This document shows positions 6,132 through 8,665 of a DNA stretch of 8,665 nt, in pieces. A program made the position numbers and the translations under genes. Origin of the DNA: Clostridiales bacterium (GTDB lineage Bacteria; Bacillota; Clostridia; Oscillospirales; CAG-272); contig JAGZAC010000134.1 in NCBI GenBank assembly GCA_018370615.1, positions 1 to 8,665 of the forward strand, in the 5' to 3' direction. Each line of letters opens with the position of its first letter. Position 1 is the first letter of the stretch. Below the pieces are notes generated by a model, which had not been told where the DNA came from, did no database searches, and worked only from the letters and a program-made list of their open reading frames with translations.

Positions 6132-7643
6132 ATGGACAAGAAAAATTTAGACGCGATTCGGGCCGCGTTAAAATCGGCCGGAGTCAAAACTGCTGCCGCC
6201 CTGCGGAGCCTTCTCGCAGAAACTGACGCTTTTGCCGCCGCTCCTGCGGAAAGCCTCACAGCACGCGGTAGGATTGCCGCTTTGTTTGATGAAGGCACCT
6301 TTATGGAAAGCGGCGCATACGTGCGCAGACGTATGAGTGAGTTGGACGCAGGCGCAGAGGATGCTTTTGAGGGTGTAATCTGTGGTTGGGGCTCTGTTGG
6401 CGGACGGCTGGTGTACGCGTTCAGCCAGGATTATTCCAGAACCAAGGGTGCCATCAGTGAAGCACACAGCAAAAAAATTGCAGAAATATACCGTCTTGCG
6501 ATAGAAAATGGAGCGCCGATCATTGGTATTTTTGATTCTGCCGGGGCACTAATGCCGGAGGGCGTGCGTGCATTGGCAGGTTACAGCACACTGATGCAGT
6601 GTGCCACAGCAGCATCCGGCGTCATTCCCCAGATTGCTGTGATTCCCGGCATTTGTGCAGGCAGCGCAGCTGTAGTGGCCGGCATGTTTGACTTTTTGAT
6701 TATCTCTGAAACCAACGGCTCTGTCAGCTTCAACGCTCCTTTTTTGCTGGGAGATAATACAGCCGGAAAATCAGAGTTTGTTTCCAAAAGCGGATTGGCT
6801 GCACTGACTGGCACCGGCGACGGTGACTGTATCGCAAAGGCAAAGCTACTGCTTTCCTACCTTCCAATGAACAATCAGGAAGGTACAGTTACCATGCCCG
6901 CAAAGGATGATTTGAATCGGCTAGTAGATTTGTCCGCTTACGCAGCAAGCGAGAACGCTGTCGATTTAATCAGCGCTGTCGCCGACAACGGTTCTTTTCT
7001 CGAGCTATATGCCGCATACGGCAAGGAAATTGTTACGGGCCTTATCACCTTGGGCGGCACAGTCGTGGGGATAATTGCAAACCAAAAATGCGAAAATGAC
7101 GGCATTTTGACTGCCAGCGCCGCCAGAAAAGCTTCCAGAATCCTCACCTTCTGCGACAGCTTCCATATCCCCGTCGTCACCATTCTCAACTCGAAGGGAC
7201 CGGACGTTTCCCTGGAGACTGAGGCCTCTACCTACGCAAGTGAACTTGCGAAGCTTGCTTTTGCTTACGCCAGTGCAAAAACCCCGCTGGTCACCGTGAT
7301 TGCTGGCGAAGCTTATGGTGCTGTATTCTCCCTTATGGGCGCGAAGGCCTTGGGCGCAGACGTTGTTCTTGCACTGGAAACTGCAAAAGTAGGGGTAATG
7401 CCCGCATCCAGCGCAGTAGCTTTCTTGTGGAATGAGCAAATCAGTGAGGAAGTTACCAGAGAGGATCTGGAAAAACAGTGGGATGAGACAGTTGGTTCCC
7501 CTGTAGCTGCGGCATCGGCGGGCGAAATTGATGACATCATTGATGCGGCAGAGCTCCGGCAGCGCATCGGCGGTGCAGTAATGATGCTTTCGGCAAAGAG
7601 CAAAAAGGTTCCGGCCAGGCGGCATCTGAATATGCCCCTTTGA
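6132..7643 (+). CDS. Carboxyltransferase (alpha) subunit of a biotin-dependent sodium-pump decarboxylase, divergent
   Basis: A 503-residue cytosolic protein with the two-lobe crotonase-like carboxyltransferase fold of the MmdA/PccB/AccD-A family. It would transfer a carboxyl group from an acyl-CoA-type substrate to biotin on the carrier protein encoded downstream. Visible features are ARGRIAALFDEGTFME (44-59), LVYAFSQDYSRTKGA (93-107), GAPIIGIFDSAGALMPEGV (127-145), ASGVIPQIAVIPG.CAG (161-177), LGGTVVGIIANQ (307-318) and KTPLVTVIAGEAYGAVFSLMGAK.LGAD (383-410). Relative to MmdA-type enzymes, DSGGAR is DSAGAL and AYGGAY is AYGAVF, which changes residues in the glycine-rich active-site loops. 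Methylmalonyl-CoA decarboxylase is the default guess, but glutaconyl-CoA or another substrate is possible. ATG 6132 is chosen because GGAGG (6120-6124) lies 7 bases upstream; an upstream in-frame ATG at 6009 would translate the leader and lies at the transcription start. Confidence 0.88.
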   Translation: MDKKNLDAIRAALKSAGVKTAAALRSLLAETDAFAAAPAESLTARGRIAALFDEGTFMESGAYVRRRMSELDAGAEDAFEGVICGWGSVGGRLVYAFSQDYSRTKGAISEAHSKKIAEIYRLAIENGAPIIGIFDSAGALMPEGVRALAGYSTLMQCATAASGVIPQIAVIPGICAGSAAVVAGMFDFLIISETNGSVSFNAPFLLGDNTAGKSEFVSKSGLAALTGTGDGDCIAKAKLLLSYLPMNNQEGTVTMPAKDDLNRLVDLSAYAASENAVDLISAVADNGSFLELYAAYGKEIVTGLITLGGTVVGIIANQKCENDGILTASAARKASRILTFCDSFHIPVVTILNSKGPDVSLETEASTYASELAKLAFAYASAKTPLVTVIAGEAYGAVFSLMGAKALGADVVLALETAKVGVMPASSAVAFLWNEQISEEVTREDLEKQWDETVGSPVAAASAGEIDDIIDAAELRQRIGGAVMMLSAKSKKVPARRHLNMPL

Positions 7644-7659
7644 TTGGAGGCTGAATGAA

Positions 7660-8064
7660 ATGAATATTGCAAATTATTTTTCTCTGTTGGATGCCACAGC
7701 CATGCCGCTGAGTGAACGGCTTCTGGAGGGAGGGAAGGTCTTTCTCATTGGGATGGTAACTGTCTTTGCCGTTCTGGCTCTTCTGTGGCTTGTAATGGCT
7801 CTGTTCAGAGTATTGTTCTATAAGAAAAATATAGATGAAGATGCTACAAATGTTATAAAAGTGGAGGACGTCCCTTCTCTGGAGAACATTCCGCTGGCGA
7901 CATCTGTATCATCGGATGATACACAGCTAATTGCCGTCATCACCGCAGCAATTGCCGCCTACAATGCGTCCGCCGGAAACGCACTTCCCTTCCGTGTTGT
8001 TTCTTACAGACGTTCGGCTGGAGCCGGCGGCTGGAACGGCGCAGCAGAAGACGAATCTATATAA
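7660..8064 (+). CDS. OadG-type (sodium pump decarboxylase gamma/delta) subunit
   Basis: A 134-residue single-span membrane protein. Residues about 26-54 form one hydrophobic helix (FLIGMVTVFAVLALLWLVMALFRVLF) of the type that opens OadG/MmdD proteins, followed by basic YKK and a cytosolic tail. The tail segment DDTQLIAVITAAIAAY...FRVVSYRR (87-118) matches the conserved C-terminal element of Firmicute OadG proteins. These subunits help assemble the complex and hold the carboxyltransferase to the membrane beta subunit. GGAGG (7646-7650) sits 9 bases before ATG 7660. A nearer ATG at 7655 is followed at once by a stop. The gene lies 16 bp after the carboxyltransferase stop, in one operon with it. 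The C-terminus after residue 118 is Gly/Ala-rich and not conserved. Confidence 0.88.
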   Translation: MNIANYFSLLDATAMPLSERLLEGGKVFLIGMVTVFAVLALLWLVMALFRVLFYKKNIDEDATNVIKVEDVPSLENIPLATSVSSDDTQLIAVITAAIAAYNASAGNALPFRVVSYRRSAGAGGWNGAAEDESI

Positions 8065-8081
8065 AAATGGAGGATAGAGAT

Positions 8082-8510
8082 ATGAAGAAATATACGATAA
8101 CCGTAAACGGTACTGCATATGAAGTTTTTGTTGAAGAGGACACAGCTGCTGCCACGGCTGCTCCTGCTACAGCCCCCGCTCCCACAGCGGCGCCTGTAAG
8201 TACGCCTGCCGCTCCTGCTGCGCAGTCTGCACCAGCACCGGCACCTGCCCCCACTCCTTCTCCCGCCCCTGCTGCAGCGCCTGCAGGCGCCCAGGGTGCT
8301 ATACAGGTGGTGGCTCCCATGCCAGGAACAATTCTTAAGATGAATGTTAAAGTGGGCGATACTCTGGAGCCCAACGGTCTTGTCTGCATTTTGGAAGCCA
8401 TGAAAATGGAAAATGAAATTTTCAGCGAGAAGGGCGGCGTGGTTGCCAGTATTGACGCACCTGCAGGTGCCTCTGTACAGACCGGAGATATTATTATCAC
8501 ATTAAACTAA
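8082..8510 (+). CDS. Biotin carboxyl carrier protein of the decarboxylase
   Basis: A 142-residue biotinyl carrier that shuttles CO2 from the carboxyltransferase to the membrane beta subunit. The N-terminal MKKYTITVNGTAYEVFVEE (1-19) is the usual lead segment. A flexible Ala/Pro linker follows at about 21-74. The biotinyl domain is at 75-142: VVAPMPGTILKM, then the biotinylation motif EAMKM at 105-109, with Lys108 lying 34 residues before the C-terminus as is standard. It ends GDIIITLN. I choose ATG 8082 because GGAGGA (8069-8074) is 7-8 bases upstream; the in-frame ATG at 8067 overlaps that ribosome site and would add only MEDRD. The gene starts 17 bp after the OadG-type stop. Biotinylation requires BirA, not encoded here. 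The linker is low-complexity coding sequence, not a separate repeat element. Confidence 0.94.
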   Translation: MKKYTITVNGTAYEVFVEEDTAAATAAPATAPAPTAAPVSTPAAPAAQSAPAPAPAPTPSPAPAAAPAGAQGAIQVVAPMPGTILKMNVKVGDTLEPNGLVCILEAMKMENEIFSEKGGVVASIDAPAGASVQTGDIIITLN

Positions 8511-8537
8511 AGATGCTTTGGAAAGGATACATGTATT

Positions 8538-8665
8538 ATGCTTGAGAGTATAGAAAATTTTATAAGCAGTACAGGTATTGCAAAGCTTATTCAGGATGGA
8601 GGCTGGAAAAACCTTATTATGTTTCTCATTGCCGGCGTGCTGATATACCTGGCAATTGCGAAACA
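8538..8665 (+). CDS. Sodium-pump decarboxylase beta (membrane) subunit, 3'-truncated
   Basis: Only the first 42 codons are present before the window ends. The translation starts MLESIENFISSTGIAKLI and continues into a hydrophobic helix, LIMFLIAGVLIYLAIAK (26-42). This matches the opening of OadB/MmdB/GcdB beta subunits: an amphipathic start followed by a first membrane span with the LYLAI element. The beta subunit decarboxylates carboxybiotin and couples this to Na+ export. AAAGGA (8522-8527) lies 10 bases before ATG 8538. An ATG at 8531 in another frame meets a stop after four codons. The position directly after the biotin carrier (27-bp gap) agrees with operon order alpha, OadG-type, carrier, beta. 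The call rests on a short segment plus context. Confidence 0.85.
   Translation, partial: MLESIENFISSTGIAKLIQDGGWKNLIMFLIAGVLIYLAIAK

Noticed and set aside
6313..6335. Overlapping inverted repeats GCGCA/TGCGC and CATACG/CGTATG early in the carboxyltransferase gene
   Set aside because: The stems are only 5-6 bp and mutually exclusive, in coding sequence for an Arg-rich segment. They are within chance expectation.
7235..7250. CGCAAG-TGAA-CTTGCG hairpin in the carboxyltransferase gene
   Set aside because: A single 6-bp stem within coding sequence, with no supporting context.
8067..8081. ATG at 8067 as start of the biotin carrier protein
   Set aside because: The five extra codons overlap the GGAGGA ribosome site for ATG 8082, and MKKYTITVNG is the usual family N-terminus.
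8140..8290. GC-rich repetitive stretch resembling a DNA repeat array
   Set aside because: It encodes the expected Ala/Pro linker of a biotin carrier. There are no regular repeat units or spacers as in CRISPR.
8057..8500. Minus-strand Ala/Gly-rich open frame opposite the biotin carrier
   Set aside because: It is an antisense reading of the Pro/Ala linker, where low complexity keeps all frames open.

Overview
The window looks like a piece of chromosome from an anaerobic Firmicute (Clostridia). A gut Oscillospiraceae-type organism is my best guess, but this is inference. The basis is moderate GC content, strong GGAGG-type ribosome sites, a two-subunit class I fumarase, a DivIVA-type protein, and a biotin-dependent sodium-pump decarboxylase cluster. 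All genes lie on the + strand. I see no rRNA, tRNA, CRISPR array, insertion sequence, phage gene or attachment site. No gene-free stretch exceeds 300 bases; the longest is 5900-6131.

Region 1 (1-3819) is a tightly packed run. It holds the 3' two-thirds of htpG (Hsp90), a divergent prephenate-dehydratase-like/ACT protein whose start overlaps the htpG stop (ATGA), and a complete phosphoglucomutase/phosphomannomutase 19 bp further on. A perfect 13-bp hairpin sits inside the 3' end of the ACT gene.

Region 2 (3842-5950) opens with a good sigma-A-type promoter with an extended -10 and closes with a clear intrinsic terminator. It encodes a DivIVA-like coiled-coil protein, a class I fumarase beta subunit overlapping it by 4 bp with no alpha subunit beside it, and an XRE regulator with a TPR-like C-terminal half. 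That last gene is split by an apparent +1 frameshift near 5545-5552.

Region 3 (5972-8665) is a second transcription unit. A TTGCAT-N17-TATAAT promoter and a leader of about 125 nt, with nested inverted repeats, precede the pump genes. These are a carboxyltransferase (alpha), an OadG-type single-span subunit, a biotin carrier protein with a Pro/Ala linker, and the start of the membrane beta subunit, which is cut by the window end. Together they would move a carboxyl group from an acyl-CoA (or similar acid) onto biotin, then decarboxylate carboxybiotin at the membrane and export Na+. The carboxyltransferase departs from the usual glycine-rich motifs, so its substrate cannot be named.

I do not see a clear-cut new defence or mobile system. 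The points most worth a second look are the degenerate PDT/ACT protein, the divergent carboxyltransferase with its structured leader, the solitary fumarase beta subunit coupled to a DivIVA-like gene, and the frameshifted regulator.
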